A stretch of 64,000 nt of DNA from Bacteroides rodentium JCM 16496 (lineage in GTDB: Bacteria > Bacteroidota > Bacteroidia > Bacteroidales > Bacteroidaceae), in the NCBI RefSeq assembly GCF_000614125.1, contig NZ_BAKJ01000026.1, positions 1 to 64,000 of the forward strand, given 5' to 3'. Each line of letters starts with the position of its first letter. Position 1 is the stretch's first letter. Both the position numbers and the translations under genes were made by a program. Under the pieces are notes generated by a model, which saw only the letters and a program-made list of their open reading frames with translations, did not search any database and was not told where the DNA came from. This document shows, one piece after another, positions 28,149 to 37,574 of this stretch.

Positions 28149-28219
28149 CCGGTTTGCTGGATCTATATATGCAACGCGTTGCATATATAGATGGAACACG
28201 CTGCATCTATAGTTCCAAC
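28149..28219. repeat. ATCTATA palindrome, copy 1
   Basis: Contains a perfect 32-bp palindrome at 28161-28192 (half site ATCTATATATGCAACG), then GGAACACGCTG and CTATAGTTCC. Related to copies at 38836 and 57629. It lies between two convergent genes. Confidence 0.85.
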
Positions 28220-28225
28220 AACAAG

Positions 28226-28647
28226 CTATTCCAGCCCGTTCCGGCGCAACAATTCCTCCAGTTCTTTGGTGCTGACACTGGGGCGTTCGGCTTTATCGTA
28301 AATGTAAAGCAGATTGATTTCGGCTTCATCGACGGCAATAACGACGGTGAAGGTTATCACCCTTGCACCGCCACTTTTACCTTTGCCTTTTGAAGTGATG
28401 CGCATACGGATTTTACGCAAACCGCCACCAAGGTCGGTGCCGGAGAGGGGGATTCTGCTTGAGTTCATTAATAAGATTTTCATAATCTTTTTTATAGCCG
28501 AACAGAATTGGTTTGCGAAGAAAAGAGGAGAAGTAAGTTACTCCGTATTTTTTTCGCAAATCATTTCTGTTCTACTATAAATGAAGCATAATGCTTCAAC
28601 ATACGCTTGGCTTCCCGCTCAAACTCTAAAGAAATGCTTGCTTTCAT
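28226..28647 (-). pseudogene. RelE/HigB-like toxin split by a MITE
   Basis: The ATG at 28647 opens MKASISLEFEREAKRMLKHY and F, then the frame is cut by an 83-bp element at 28495-28577. Removing the element and one TA copy restores KKDYENLINELKQNP in frame, and one surplus base in a run of five G (28447-28451) leads into LSGTDLGGGLRKIRM, SKGKGKSGGARVITF and YDKAERPSVSTKELEE, typical of RelE/HigB mRNA-cleaving toxins. The repaired gene has 111 residues, the family size. A ribosome-binding AGGAGG and a TACCTTTG box precede the ATG. No antitoxin gene is evident beside it. Confidence 0.82.
28495..28577. mobile_element. 83-bp MITE with TA target duplication
   Basis: Terminal inverted repeats of about 30 bp: the left end reads TAGCCGAACAGAATTGGTTT and the right end, in complement, TAGTAGAACAGAAATGATTT, both continuing GCGAA. 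TA is present on both sides (28493-28494 and 28578-28579). It has no coding capacity and would need a transposase in trans. TA duplication suits the mariner/IS630 group, by inference. Confidence 0.8.
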
Positions 28648-28680
28648 CTGATTATCCTCCTATTCATTGATTAGCAGGAA

Positions 28681-28688
28681 CAAAGGTA
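28681..28688 (-). promoter_or_regulatory. -7 box of the toxin gene
   Basis: TACCTTTG on the minus strand with a weak ATTG at the -33 position; the AGGAGG before the ATG at 28647 is unusually strong for Bacteroides. Confidence 0.5.
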
Positions 28689-28766
28689 CCAAAAAGAATG
28701 ATTATCCGCAATGATAACTGTTAATGATGATTTATTCATCCCTCTACAAAAACGAAAAGGAGCGTC

Positions 28767-30268
28767 TCAACGTATCACCTCGTCACACACCGCATCCTGG
28801 AAAGCGCGTGCTTCCCTGCCCGACAGTGCATTCTGGTTCATGATGGCAAAGGCTATCTCGTGTCCGTTGCGGGCTTTGAGGTAGCCGGCAAGGCAGTTGA
28901 TGGCAGTAAAGGAGCCGGTCTTGGCATGTACATTTCTGTGGGAAAGGGTGCCTTTCTTCATGCGGAACTCCAGCGTACCATCCACGCCGCCAATGGGCAA
29001 AGCCTTATAAAGTTTTTGGAAAACATCCGTACGCGAGTAGGCGTATCGCAGGAAGGAAACCAGAAGCTCCGGAGAGATGTAGTTGTAATTGGAAAGGCCG
29101 CAACCATCTGCCAGATTATACCTATCGGGGTTATGTCCCAACTTCTTCATCAGCATACGGATGGCGGAAAGCCCGTCCTCGGCAGAGACGCGCTTCTTTC
29201 CGCTGCTCTGCGCACCCAACCGGCAGAGCATGGCTTCGGCATTGAGATTATCGCTCTCTTTCATAATCTCCTTCACTACATCCTGCACAGAAGTTTCGTA
29301 GGAAGCCATCCGCACTGAGAGGCTGTCTTGCCGGAACTCACCGAAAAGGTAAGAAGAAGCAGTGGAAGAGGGCTTGCCCGTTTCAAAAGCTTCGGATTCC
29401 GCTACTTCATTCTCCGGGCCTTCCGCTTCTGCCGCCGGAATGCACTGGATACCTCGTGCCTGCAACCGTTCCATAAAGGTATGCATGAAGAAGTCCTGCG
29501 AAGAAAATATATTGACCGTACCTGCACGGCGGGCATCGACGTTGCCCGTCACGGTGATGTTGTTCCCGTTCACCAGCCAGTCGCGCGACACACGGAAGCG
29601 TCCGGCAGAAGGAGTACGGCTTTGGGTCTTGTTCGTCAGTGTATAATAGGAAGAGGCGGGAGTGCATTCAAGGCGTGCGCTGTCGCCCCGTTCGCCGGGT
29701 GTGGCGGTAACCTTCACCACTCCTTTATTCAGCATCAGCGGTGAGAGGTAGGGCTGGAAGGAATAGGGAGTATCATCCCACAACCAGCCGCTGCCCCAGT
29801 ACAAGGAGTCTTTCATGGAAACATCTCCATACACCTTGCCTTTGATGACAGAGAAGGGGAAACGGGCCACGGCAGCCACCAGGGAATCCAATGCCTCTTC
29901 ATCAAACTCCGGGTCGTAACCGCCTATCACATACATATCTCCCTGCAAAGTATCGCGCTCGATGACGCCCTGATACCACACTTCCGTACGGAACGGCTCG
30001 TCGGCTTCAGGACGGGAAAGTGCAGTTATCGTCGTCAGCAGCTTCATGGTGGAAGCGGGACGGGAAAGCTTGTCTGCCTGATAGCCGTACAAGGGCTTTC
30101 CGGCAGTCAGGTCATAGACCGAAATACCTACGTTGGAACCTGCGGGAAGTTTGTGTTCTATCAACGCATCAATCCGCGCAGAGAGCGGCTTCACCGGAGT
30201 TACCGTCTCTTGGGCCACAAGGGGAGCAGGCAGACGGATAGTAGCAAGTATGATAATATTCTTTTCAT
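28767..30268 (-). CDS. dacB: D-alanyl-D-alanine carboxypeptidase/endopeptidase (PBP4 type), one frameshift
   Basis: 500 residues if one base is added near 30216, joining a signal peptide (MKRILSYLLLSVCLLPL) to the mature start AQETVTPVKPLSA. It carries the three penicillin-binding motifs: SxxK in SRPASTMKLL, SxN in KESDNLNAEAM and KTG in VHAKTGSFTAINC. PBP4-type enzymes trim the fifth D-Ala from stem peptides and cut cross-links in the periplasm. Without the correction the protein would lack a signal peptide, so the break is very probably a base-calling loss. Confidence 0.9.
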
Positions 30269-30316
30269 GAAAATCCTTATACTTAGACTTTTACTTTATC
30301 TTTACTTATGTTTCTA

Positions 30317-30742
30317 TTATGATTCTTCAACTGTTCCTTTCGCCACCGGCTTCTCAAAATGAGTGCCGCACTTGCTGCATACATACTCCCAATGCTCAGT
30401 GCCCGGAGGTGCGGCCGACAATGCCGCAATAACAGCAGCCACCATGGCACGCACCCGGTGGTTCTTCTTCAACACGAACTTAATCTCATCCGAACCGCAA
30501 TGGGGGCAGTACCTCAACTGTTCCGGAATCATCTGGTTCCGTTCAAGCAGACGGAGGGCATCGTCATATTCATCCTCATAGACAAATATATCCACTCCCG
30601 TGACATCACGGACATATCCGCGCATCACGGAAGACATGTTTTCATTATGCAAAACAGACGCAATGCCCTCATTCTCCAAGACACCCTGGATGACGTGTGC
30701 CTGGAAGGCATCGTCGCAGGTGATTAGCTTTACAGTCTTCAT
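30317..30742 (-). CDS. DUF2007 protein with zinc ribbon
   Basis: 141 residues starting MKTVKLITCDDAFQAHVIQG. The N-terminal 70 residues are the DUF2007 (putative signal-transducing) domain, with GVLENEGIASVLHNENM and GVDIFVYEDEYDDAL. The C-terminal part has two CxxC pairs (YCPHCGSDEI, VCSKCGTHFE) around a short hydrophobic stretch (MVAAVIAALSAAP). Role unknown. Same strand as, and 18 bp after, the TlpA-like gene. Confidence 0.85.
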   Translation of the reverse strand: MKTVKLITCDDAFQAHVIQGVLENEGIASVLHNENMSSVMRGYVRDVTGVDIFVYEDEYDDALRLLERNQMIPEQLRYCPHCGSDEIKFVLKKNHRVRAMVAAVIAALSAAPPGTEHWEYVCSKCGTHFEKPVAKGTVEES

Positions 30743-30759
30743 ATACAACTATACTTTTA

Positions 30760-31956
30760 TTATCTATCAACGTTTATTTCCTCCTCCAACTTGTCAAGCA
30801 GGGAACCCTTGCCATAGCCTCCCCATACGCTCTGTATCTTTCCGCCAGGGGCAATCAATACATAATGGGGATATCCCTTCACTCTATAGGACATGGCAAG
30901 ACCGGTACCTGCCTTACGAAGCTCATTCCACTGATTACCCTTCATCTGCTTCTTCTCCACAAACGACAGCCATTGCCCCTTGGGATCTACACTGATACTG
31001 ACAACCGACAACACATCTTTGTATTTTTCGGCAATCTCTTCCAGTTCAGGAAGAGACTCGATGCAAGGACCACAACCGGAACTCCAGAAGTCAAGCAGAA
31101 TATATCGCCCTTTGAACTCTGCTATATTATGAATTCTTCCCTGAACATCATATAATTCACCGTCTGCCATTTCATCACCTACCTCAACAGCAATTGCAGG
31201 ATAGAGGTATTGGTATGCTAATCCACCCTCAGGCGTATGCTTCAAGACATCGGACAATCGGGCATATAGTGCTTTCACTTCGTCTGAATAGGGCATGAAA
31301 CTCTTTGCTAACGTCATCTGTGCATAGGATACCAGTTTCTGCATGTAGACCCTACCCATAGGAGCTGTCACCATATAGTCCAATTCCTTTTTGAAGATAG
31401 TACGCATCAGCGGAAACGAATACTGGCGTAGCGAATCCACTTTCGCCCATGCCAGCCGGGAGAATTCTTCATCGCCAGCATGCTCCAACTGCATCTGCCG
31501 GAGCCAGCCGCACTCAGCTACATTATACGTCAAATACTCACGGTTCAGCTCACGGGTACACTCTTGGAAAGCATTTTGCTCTTGCTGCTCGGCAATATCA
31601 CTCTCTACCCGCCAGAGAGGAAGCAACTTATCCTCTCCGGTAACGGTTATCTGACTACCCGGTGCCACCCACACATCCAGCCAATGGGAGGGGAAATCAG
31701 GCTCCGAAGAAAGAAGCATAAGGGGTTTTGTGCTGGAAATAGTATCACTAAAGATAAACTTTCCATCTGCAACAGTGTCAAGAACTATCGGCACAATGAG
31801 TTGCCCATCCGATTGATACAGACCGATAACTATCCCATCAGGAAGGGTGGAAACCTGCCCGGTGATAGTGAAACGACCGGAACCAGCAGTGTCTCGCGCC
31901 CACCCACCACATGCACTGCAAACACACAGAAGAAGGCAGAATAAATACTTTCTCAT
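30760..31956 (-). CDS. TlpA-like thiol-disulfide oxidoreductase
   Basis: 398 residues. A signal peptide with a possible lipobox (LLLCVCSAC) leads to a DUF4369-like beta domain (ITGQVSTLPDGIVIGLYQSD), a helical middle and a C-terminal thioredoxin fold. The redox site is FWSSGCGPCIESLP and the cis-proline is in YRVKGYPHYVLIAPGG. Such proteins are exported and reduce or shuffle disulfides of envelope proteins. It lies 27 bp after the dihydrolipoamide dehydrogenase gene. Intact. Confidence 0.88.
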   Translation of the reverse strand: MRKYLFCLLLCVCSACGGWARDTAGSGRFTITGQVSTLPDGIVIGLYQSDGQLIVPIVLDTVADGKFIFSDTISSTKPLMLLSSEPDFPSHWLDVWVAPGSQITVTGEDKLLPLWRVESDIAEQQEQNAFQECTRELNREYLTYNVAECGWLRQMQLEHAGDEEFSRLAWAKVDSLRQYSFPLMRTIFKKELDYMVTAPMGRVYMQKLVSYAQMTLAKSFMPYSDEVKALYARLSDVLKHTPEGGLAYQYLYPAIAVEVGDEMADGELYDVQGRIHNIAEFKGRYILLDFWSSGCGPCIESLPELEEIAEKYKDVLSVVSISVDPKGQWLSFVEKKQMKGNQWNELRKAGTGLAMSYRVKGYPHYVLIAPGGKIQSVWGGYGKGSLLDKLEEEINVDR

Positions 31957-31983
31957 TACAAATTTTGTTTTGAGTTATCGCTT

Positions 31984-33414
31984 TTACAACATTTCCTTGA
32001 ATATCTCTCCCACCGTGGGGTGCGGAAAGACAATCTTCTTCCATTCTCCGGCAGTAAGTTTCAACTCAATGGCCATGCCTGCCAGCGTGATGATTTCCGA
32101 AGCGGGATTACCCAGAACATGTGCCCCTAATACGGTACCGTCGCCACCCAACAGTAACTTGCAGACGCCGTTCACTCCTTCGTTCTCTGCCACAAAGCGG
32201 CCACTATAGGCCATCGGCAGCTTTACGGCACGATAGGCAATGCCTCTCTTCTGCAGGGATTCTTCTGTCTCGCCCACACCGGCTATTTCGGGATTGGTAT
32301 ACACCACACCGGGGATGGCACGGTAGCTCATGGCATCCTTCTTGCCGATGATGGAGTGTATGGCTACTTCCGCTTCGCGGACGGCTGTGTGTGCCAGCAA
32401 GGAATAGCCCGTCAGGTCACCGCAGGCATATACTCCGGGAACGGAAGTCTGCATCTGTGCGTTGACAAAGACATTTCCGCGTTCCGTTCTTTCCAAGCCC
32501 AGATTCTCCAAGCCGAAACCTTTCATTACCGGACGGCGCCCGACGCTCATCAGAAGCCGTTCGGCAACGACGGAACCGGGACCGTCGGCAGTTTCATAAT
32601 TCACTTCTATCAGGGGAGATTTGTTTAGAGGGGATTCACTACCACCCTGCCCTTCGGGCACCCCTCCTTCCTGAAGGAGGGGAACCGGAGATACTTCGGA
32701 TTCGGAAGGAGAAAGGGAGACGACTTTGGTATTCAGCATGAATTTGATACCCCGCTTGGCATACTCTGCACGGAGTATACCCGCCAGCTCTCGGTCCATA
32801 CCACCGCCAAGTATCTCGTCCAGCATCTCGATGACGGTTACCTGCACACCCAGACTGTTGAAGAAAGAGGCGAACTCCATGCCGATGACACCGCCACCGA
32901 TGATGGCGAGTGAGGCAGGCAGTTCTTTGTTATCCAGCGCATCGCGATGGGTCCAATAGGGCACTTTTTCTATGCCGGGAATGGCCGGGACAAAGGTTTC
33001 GGAACCGGTACAGAGCAGCAGGTTCTCGCATTCGTAGGCCTCTCCACCGCACTCCACATGGTTCTTGTCCGTCACTGTAGCCTCTCCGCTGACAATCGTC
33101 ACGCCGTGGGCAGTCAGCTTTCCTTTGACTCCCAATACCAATTTGCGCACTACCTTCTGCTTGCGGGCAATAATCTTGGGCAAATCGAACGATACTTCGG
33201 GCACGCTGACCGCATACTTCAAGGCATGGCGGGCTCCGTCATAGGTTTTGGCCGAATACAACAAGGTCTTGGTGGGGATACACCCTTCATTCAGGCACAC
33301 TCCGCCGAGACTCTGCTTCTCGAACAGTACGACACTCAATCCCGCCTTTCCGGCAGCTTCGGCAGCTGTATATCCCGCAGGACCTCCACCGATAATGGCA
33401 ACTTGGTATTTCAT
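31984..33414 (-). CDS. lpdA: Dihydrolipoamide dehydrogenase with an embedded repeat
   Basis: 476 residues. The FAD-binding GGGPAGYTAAEAAGKAG, the redox disulfide GGVCLNEGCIPTK, the NAD-binding IIGGGVIGMEFASF and the C-terminal catalytic His in FPHPTVGEIF are all present. It reoxidises the lipoyl arm of 2-oxoacid dehydrogenase or glycine-cleavage complexes; none of those is in the window. Odd feature: residues about 240-265 (SESEVSPVPLLQEGG ... ESPLNKSPL) are encoded by a GC-rich palindromic repeat inserted in frame, in the NAD-domain loop between VVSLS and IEVNYE. Activity may be retained because that loop is variable. Confidence 0.93.
   Translation of the reverse strand: MKYQVAIIGGGPAGYTAAEAAGKAGLSVVLFEKQSLGGVCLNEGCIPTKTLLYSAKTYDGARHALKYAVSVPEVSFDLPKIIARKQKVVRKLVLGVKGKLTAHGVTIVSGEATVTDKNHVECGGEAYECENLLLCTGSETFVPAIPGIEKVPYWTHRDALDNKELPASLAIIGGGVIGMEFASFFNSLGVQVTVIEMLDEILGGGMDRELAGILRAEYAKRGIKFMLNTKVVSLSPSESEVSPVPLLQEGGVPEGQGGSESPLNKSPLIEVNYETADGPGSVVAERLLMSVGRRPVMKGFGLENLGLERTERGNVFVNAQMQTSVPGVYACGDLTGYSLLAHTAVREAEVAIHSIIGKKDAMSYRAIPGVVYTNPEIAGVGETEESLQKRGIAYRAVKLPMAYSGRFVAENEGVNGVCKLLLGGDGTVLGAHVLGNPASEIITLAGMAIELKLTAGEWKKIVFPHPTVGEIFKEML
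32637..32690. repeat. REP-like palindrome inside lpdA
   Basis: CTACCACCCTGCCCTTCGGG followed by CACCCCTCCT, a short spacer and AGGAGGGG. It aligns without gaps to the DUF559-cassette arm at 60309-60375 with about nine differences in 53 bp. It has no stop codon in the lpdA frame. Confidence 0.8.
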
Positions 33415-33604
33415 GGAACTAATGGTTAGTGGTTAATGATTAGCGATTAATTTGTGCGCAAGTTAATAAAACCCGTATTATCCGGCAAAAAAGAGCACTT
33501 CTTTCTTTCGGAGAATACAGCGTAAAGAGAAAATAATTACCTTTGTCGTGCAGCATTTACAAAGAATGCCACGTCCAATGGACATAAATCAAATAATAAC
33601 CAAC

Positions 33605-34550
33605 ATGAAAACGACTGACTTATTCCAATCCATTCTTCTGTTCGCTCTTTTTCTTTGCGGCCTGACAGCTTGCAGCAACGACGATGACCTTCACCTCTCG
33701 CCCATGCAGGAAACCACCATGGACGGCGATGCCTCCACCCTGCAGATAGACTTGACACGCAGTAACTGGCGCATTGCTCCATCACCACCCTTGGCGGAAC
33801 CACGATGGTAGACACCAACAACCGCCCCTTACAGTTGGAAGGCTTGGGAAGCCTCCACTTCCGGTGGTTCGACCTCACCCGCGAGAACGAAACCCGGCTC
33901 ACACTAAAGACTGAAGACAATTTCGACGGAGAAGAACGCGGCTCATCCTCAACCTTGAGATGAAGACGGGCTTCTACAAAGAACAAATCACCATACGGCA
34001 AGCGCCATGCGAGAATTTCTATCAGATAGAATCCATCGAATACAGCGTGGAAAGCGATGACGGGGTGGAAGAATCCGGGACGGAACCCGACAAGAGTACC
34101 TATAAAGATGAAACTATGGGCAACACAACCGGAAAGCATGACCATTATCCGTTCATCAACAAATGGACAGAATACGCATTCTTGCTCAATGACCACTCCG
34201 ATGAAGTCTTCAACTGGATAGACCCGGAGAAACGCAGCATCTACCTGCCCGACCGTATAGAAGACGGAAAGGTGGTGATGGGGCAACAACAGTTATTCTT
34301 CCTTGCCCGAGGCAAGTACTACAAAGAAGACGAATTGAGATATAAACATTTTGAAATGGATATAGTGGGCATGAAATGGAACATATACACTTCAACCATC
34401 TACTACAAACGGCTTCAAGTGACATTCACCGCCACCCTTTCACGTCCTGGTAGCGATACAAAGAAGGTACTCAAGGGGAAATTCATGCAGAGATACCCTT
34501 ACGACTGCTCGGAAATACATCACGAAGTAAGAGATTCTGTGGATTATTAA
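33605..34550 (+). CDS. Hypothetical lipoprotein, two frameshifts
   Basis: 315 residues when one base is added near 33779 and one near 33943. Lipobox CGLTAC at the N-terminus (MKTTDLFQSILLFALFLCG). Central part with beta-strand character (ITTLGGTTMVDTNNRPLQL, LHFRWFDLTRENETRL), then FYQIESIEYSV and a C-terminal LQVTFTATLSRPGS ... LKGKFMQRYPYDC. The last two segments align with the protein encoded at 40413-41017, so the two are paralogues. No named family recognised. Its 3' end overlaps the convergent DUF4907 gene by 4 bp. Confidence 0.65.
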
Positions 34551-34870
34551 TCTGCCAGACAAGACTCCACCTCCTCCCTGCTCAATGCCGGAGCTTGCCC
34601 ATCGGCAAGCTTACGGCATACCAACCGGCCGGCCGCCAGCGCTTCTGCCTTTGTTGCAAACGGCAGGCGACCGCTCAAAGCAGGTATAAAAGGCTGATAT
34701 ATCAGGGTATCGGTTCCATGCAGTACCACATAGCCATAACCGCCTTCCACCCCCATCACCCGGCATTTCAACTCATTGCCGCCACCGGCAACATGGCCCG
34801 AACAGCAAGAAAGGCATACCGCCATCACAGCCGGTACACCTATCTTTATCATCATAAACATCAGCTTCAT
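34547..34870 (-). CDS. DUF4907 lipoprotein
   Basis: 107 residues with a lipoprotein signal (AVMAVCLSCCSG). The conserved core YGYVVLHGTDTLIYQPFIPAL and the helix FATKAEALAAGRLVCRKL identify DUF4907. It follows the Kelch gene by 25 bp on the same strand; Kelch and DUF4907 genes are often neighbours in Bacteroidota. Function unknown, probably periplasmic or surface bound. Confidence 0.82.
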   Translation of the reverse strand: MKLMFMMIKIGVPAVMAVCLSCCSGHVAGGGNELKCRVMGVEGGYGYVVLHGTDTLIYQPFIPALSGRLPFATKAEALAAGRLVCRKLADGQAPALSREEVESCLAD

Positions 34871-34895
34871 AAGTTCCGTTCAGTTATGGGGCGAA

Positions 34896-35974
34896 TCAGA
34901 CTTCCTCTTCCTCATCGGGCAGAAGTTCGTACACATCATCAAAGTAGCTGGTGCCGCTTGTTCCCGTCAGCACAAAACCACGTTCGCCGGTAGAGAAACC
35001 AACGGCAGCCCTGCGCGAAGAAGCGCCGGAAAGATAATTGTGCACATTTGTAATGGGGGTAAAGTCATCGTCGGAATCGCCGTACCATAAGTCCTTGTCA
35101 GGGTCGTACAGCCAGTAGTCGCTGCTCAGGGAAGTGCTGTTACGTATTCCCGTAGCCACAAATCCCCTTCCACCAATGACGAAAGATACGGTTTCGGACC
35201 GTGTGATGGCGTAGTCATCGTCATAATCGTTGTCGGAGTCTGTATTGGCAATGTCACGCAACTGAGTCCAGTTGCTTCCATCGAACTTCCAGAAATCCAC
35301 CAGGTCGGTACTGTTGTTTCGCCCGCAACAGATGTAGCCACCTCGTCGATGACGAATGCCGTACCGAAGTAGCGCTTCTCGCCTCCATACCCGCTCACCG
35401 CTTCCCATTGCGAACCTTCGGCACCATTGGGGTTGAAACGGTAGAAGTCCATCTTGTAGGCACTCTCGCTGCCGGTGGCGTCGCTGTTGCAGCCCGTACC
35501 GACATAGCCATATCCACCTATACTGAAAGCCAGGGCACCGTCGCGCACCCCGCCTTTGAAATCGTCTTTCCGTGTCCAGGTATCCGTGGCAGGGTCATAC
35601 TCCCAGGTATCCGCCACACAGTAGGACGAGGAGCCGTCCTTCACGGAACCGGTCGTAATGTATCCCTTGCCATTCACGGCAAAGCCCACGGCAGCCTTGC
35701 GCCCGGCAACGGGCATGTCGGCACACTGCGTCCAGCTGTTCCGGCTCATGTCATACTCCCAAAGGTCGTTCAGGTAATCCTTGTTCGCTCCGTAGAAGCC
35801 GCCACACAAATACCCATAATTGCCGATGGTGAAGCCGGAGGCATAAGCGCGGTACACACCGTTATAGCTGGCTTTCTTCATCCACTGCCCCTGAGTGTAT
35901 TCATCCTCGTCCGTACAACTGCCGGCAATGCACACGATGGCCAGCAACATTATTCCTACCAATAGTCTGTTCAT
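34896..35974 (-). CDS. Kelch-repeat lipoprotein, one frameshift
   Basis: 359 residues after adding one base near 35343. Lipobox CIAGSC after MNRLLVGIMLLAIV. At least five Kelch blades are visible, each with a Gly-Gly/Tyr-Trp pattern (GNYGYLCGGFYGAN, LWEYDMSRNSWTQ, DTWEYDPATDTWT, FWKFDGSNWTQL, DYWLYDPDKDLWYG). The C-terminus is acidic (LLPDEEEEV). Beta-propeller lipoproteins of this type bind or isomerise glycans (compare N-acetylneuraminate epimerase), but no catalytic residues can be assigned here. A consensus promoter is at 36100-36131. Confidence 0.85.
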
Positions 35975-36017
35975 TGTTTATTGTTTTAAAGATTAATTTT
36001 TCATACCCCTCGTTCCC

Positions 36018-36079
36018 CTGAAGAGGAAGGAGAATAGTTTTAGTATCGGGATGCCGAAACTATTCCCCTCCTCTTTCAG
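36018..36079. repeat. Imperfect palindrome in the divergent Kelch/DUF4270 gap
   Basis: CTGAAGAGGAAGGAGAATAG at 36018 pairs with its near complement ending CCTCCTCTTTCAG at 36079 around a 16-nt loop. It lies in the untranslated leader of the Kelch gene. Confidence 0.65.
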
Positions 36080-36099
36080 AAGGGCGGAAGTTCTGCCCG

Positions 36100-36131
36100 C
36101 AAAAGTAAACCGCCGCAACCACACCGGCAAA
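36100..36131 (-). promoter_or_regulatory. Promoter of the Kelch/DUF4907 unit
   Basis: Minus strand: TTTG (36128-36131), 20 bp, TACTTTTG (36100-36107). No equally good promoter was found for the divergent DUF4270 gene. Confidence 0.75.
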
Positions 36132-36257
36132 AATAACCGACGAACAGTTCGAAATTCCCGTTAAACGCCTTTACCGATAAAAACCGTCCGAACGCCGATT
36201 TTTATAGGAAGATATAAAAGTTTTGCCTTTCCTTTGCCGCCAACTAAAAGAACAGAA

Positions 36258-37574
36258 ATGAAGAAGTCATTGTACAGCTTATTCGCAGTCCTCGCTATCC
36301 TCTGTGCCTGCCAGGACGAGAACTCGCAGCTTGGAAAGAGCCTCGTGGAAAGCTCCTTCTATAATGTATACGTAGACACCTGCTCGGTAGACATCAGCAC
36401 CATACTGCTGGACTCCATAGAGACCCGGGGCGACAGCATCTGCCAGCTGGGACATTACCGAAGCAGCTCTTGGGGAGATGTATCCGCCACCTACTATGCC
36501 GAATACTCCACATCCCACTTCACCCCCAACACAGACTATACCTATACCCTCGACTCCCTCGTACTGCGGATGATACCTTCGGGCCATTTCTGGGGAGATA
36601 CCCTGACGCAACAGCGCATCTCCATCTACCGGCTGAAAAACCCTATCGTGCTGGACAACGACGAGGACCTTTACAACAGCACCGTACTCCCGACGGAAAA
36701 TGCCCCACTCTTCAGCTTTACCTTCACCCCCTGCCCGGGGCGGAAGAAGGAAGTAAGCGTCCGCCTGCCCGACTCATGGGGACAGCAACTGCTGAATGAC
36801 CTCGTGGCCCAGGACGACTACTTCGATACCCAAGACAAGTTCAAGAAGAAATTCCCCGGACTGGTCTTTGTTCCCGAAAACGACGGGCAGTGCATCACCG
36901 GATTCATGGTGAATGATTCTGCCATGAGCATCAACCTCCACTACCAGGAAGTCTCCAACCAGCGGACCGGGCAAGTGCTGACTTTCAGTATAAACACCGA
37001 CTACGCCTATACCGGCATCCGGCACGACCCCACCGGCACCCACCTTGCCTCCCTGAAAAGCGGAATAGAGAACCTCGTCCACTCCGGCGACATGGGTTGC
37101 CTAGCCTATATGCAGGGATTGACGGGTTACTACAACCAACTGGAATTCCCCTACCTCAACAGCCTCGGAAGTGCCGGACAGATAGTCTCCATAGAGAGCG
37201 CCACACTCTACCTCTATCCTCTGGCCCGGAGCTACAACGAAGTGAGCCAGCTTCCCAATGACATCCGTCTTTATATCACGGACGAGAACAATGTGCTGGA
37301 GGACTACGTATACGGCAGCGACGGCGTAACCGTACAGACCGGCAACCTGACCATCGACGAGATGTACGGGAAAGAGACCTACTACTCCTTCGACCTCACC
37401 GAATTCATCCGCAACAACTACGGCACTTCGGGCATCAAGCGGCAGAAACTGCTGATGAGTCTGACAGACGAAGAAAGCACCACCACCTTCAACCAGGTAA
37501 TCTTCACCAACGACCCCGAACAAGAAAACCAATGCAGATTAGACGTAAGATTCAAAATATACAACGAGCAATGA
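36258..37574 (+). CDS. DUF4270 lipoprotein
   Basis: 438 residues from MKKSLYSLFAVLAILCAC (lipobox ILCAC). The sequence YNVYVDTCSVDISTILLDSI, YYAEYSTSHFTPNTDYTY and the C-terminal TEFIRNNYGTSGIKRQKLL are typical of DUF4270, a Bacteroidota surface-lipoprotein family. An upstream TTG gives eight extra residues without a signal sequence and is rejected. The stop overlaps the ATG of the next gene (ATGA), so the two are translationally coupled. Divergent from the Kelch/DUF4907 unit. Function unknown. Confidence 0.85.
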   Translation: MKKSLYSLFAVLAILCACQDENSQLGKSLVESSFYNVYVDTCSVDISTILLDSIETRGDSICQLGHYRSSSWGDVSATYYAEYSTSHFTPNTDYTYTLDSLVLRMIPSGHFWGDTLTQQRISIYRLKNPIVLDNDEDLYNSTVLPTENAPLFSFTFTPCPGRKKEVSVRLPDSWGQQLLNDLVAQDDYFDTQDKFKKKFPGLVFVPENDGQCITGFMVNDSAMSINLHYQEVSNQRTGQVLTFSINTDYAYTGIRHDPTGTHLASLKSGIENLVHSGDMGCLAYMQGLTGYYNQLEFPYLNSLGSAGQIVSIESATLYLYPLARSYNEVSQLPNDIRLYITDENNVLEDYVYGSDGVTVQTGNLTIDEMYGKETYYSFDLTEFIRNNYGTSGIKRQKLLMSLTDEESTTTFNQVIFTNDPEQENQCRLDVRFKIYNEQ

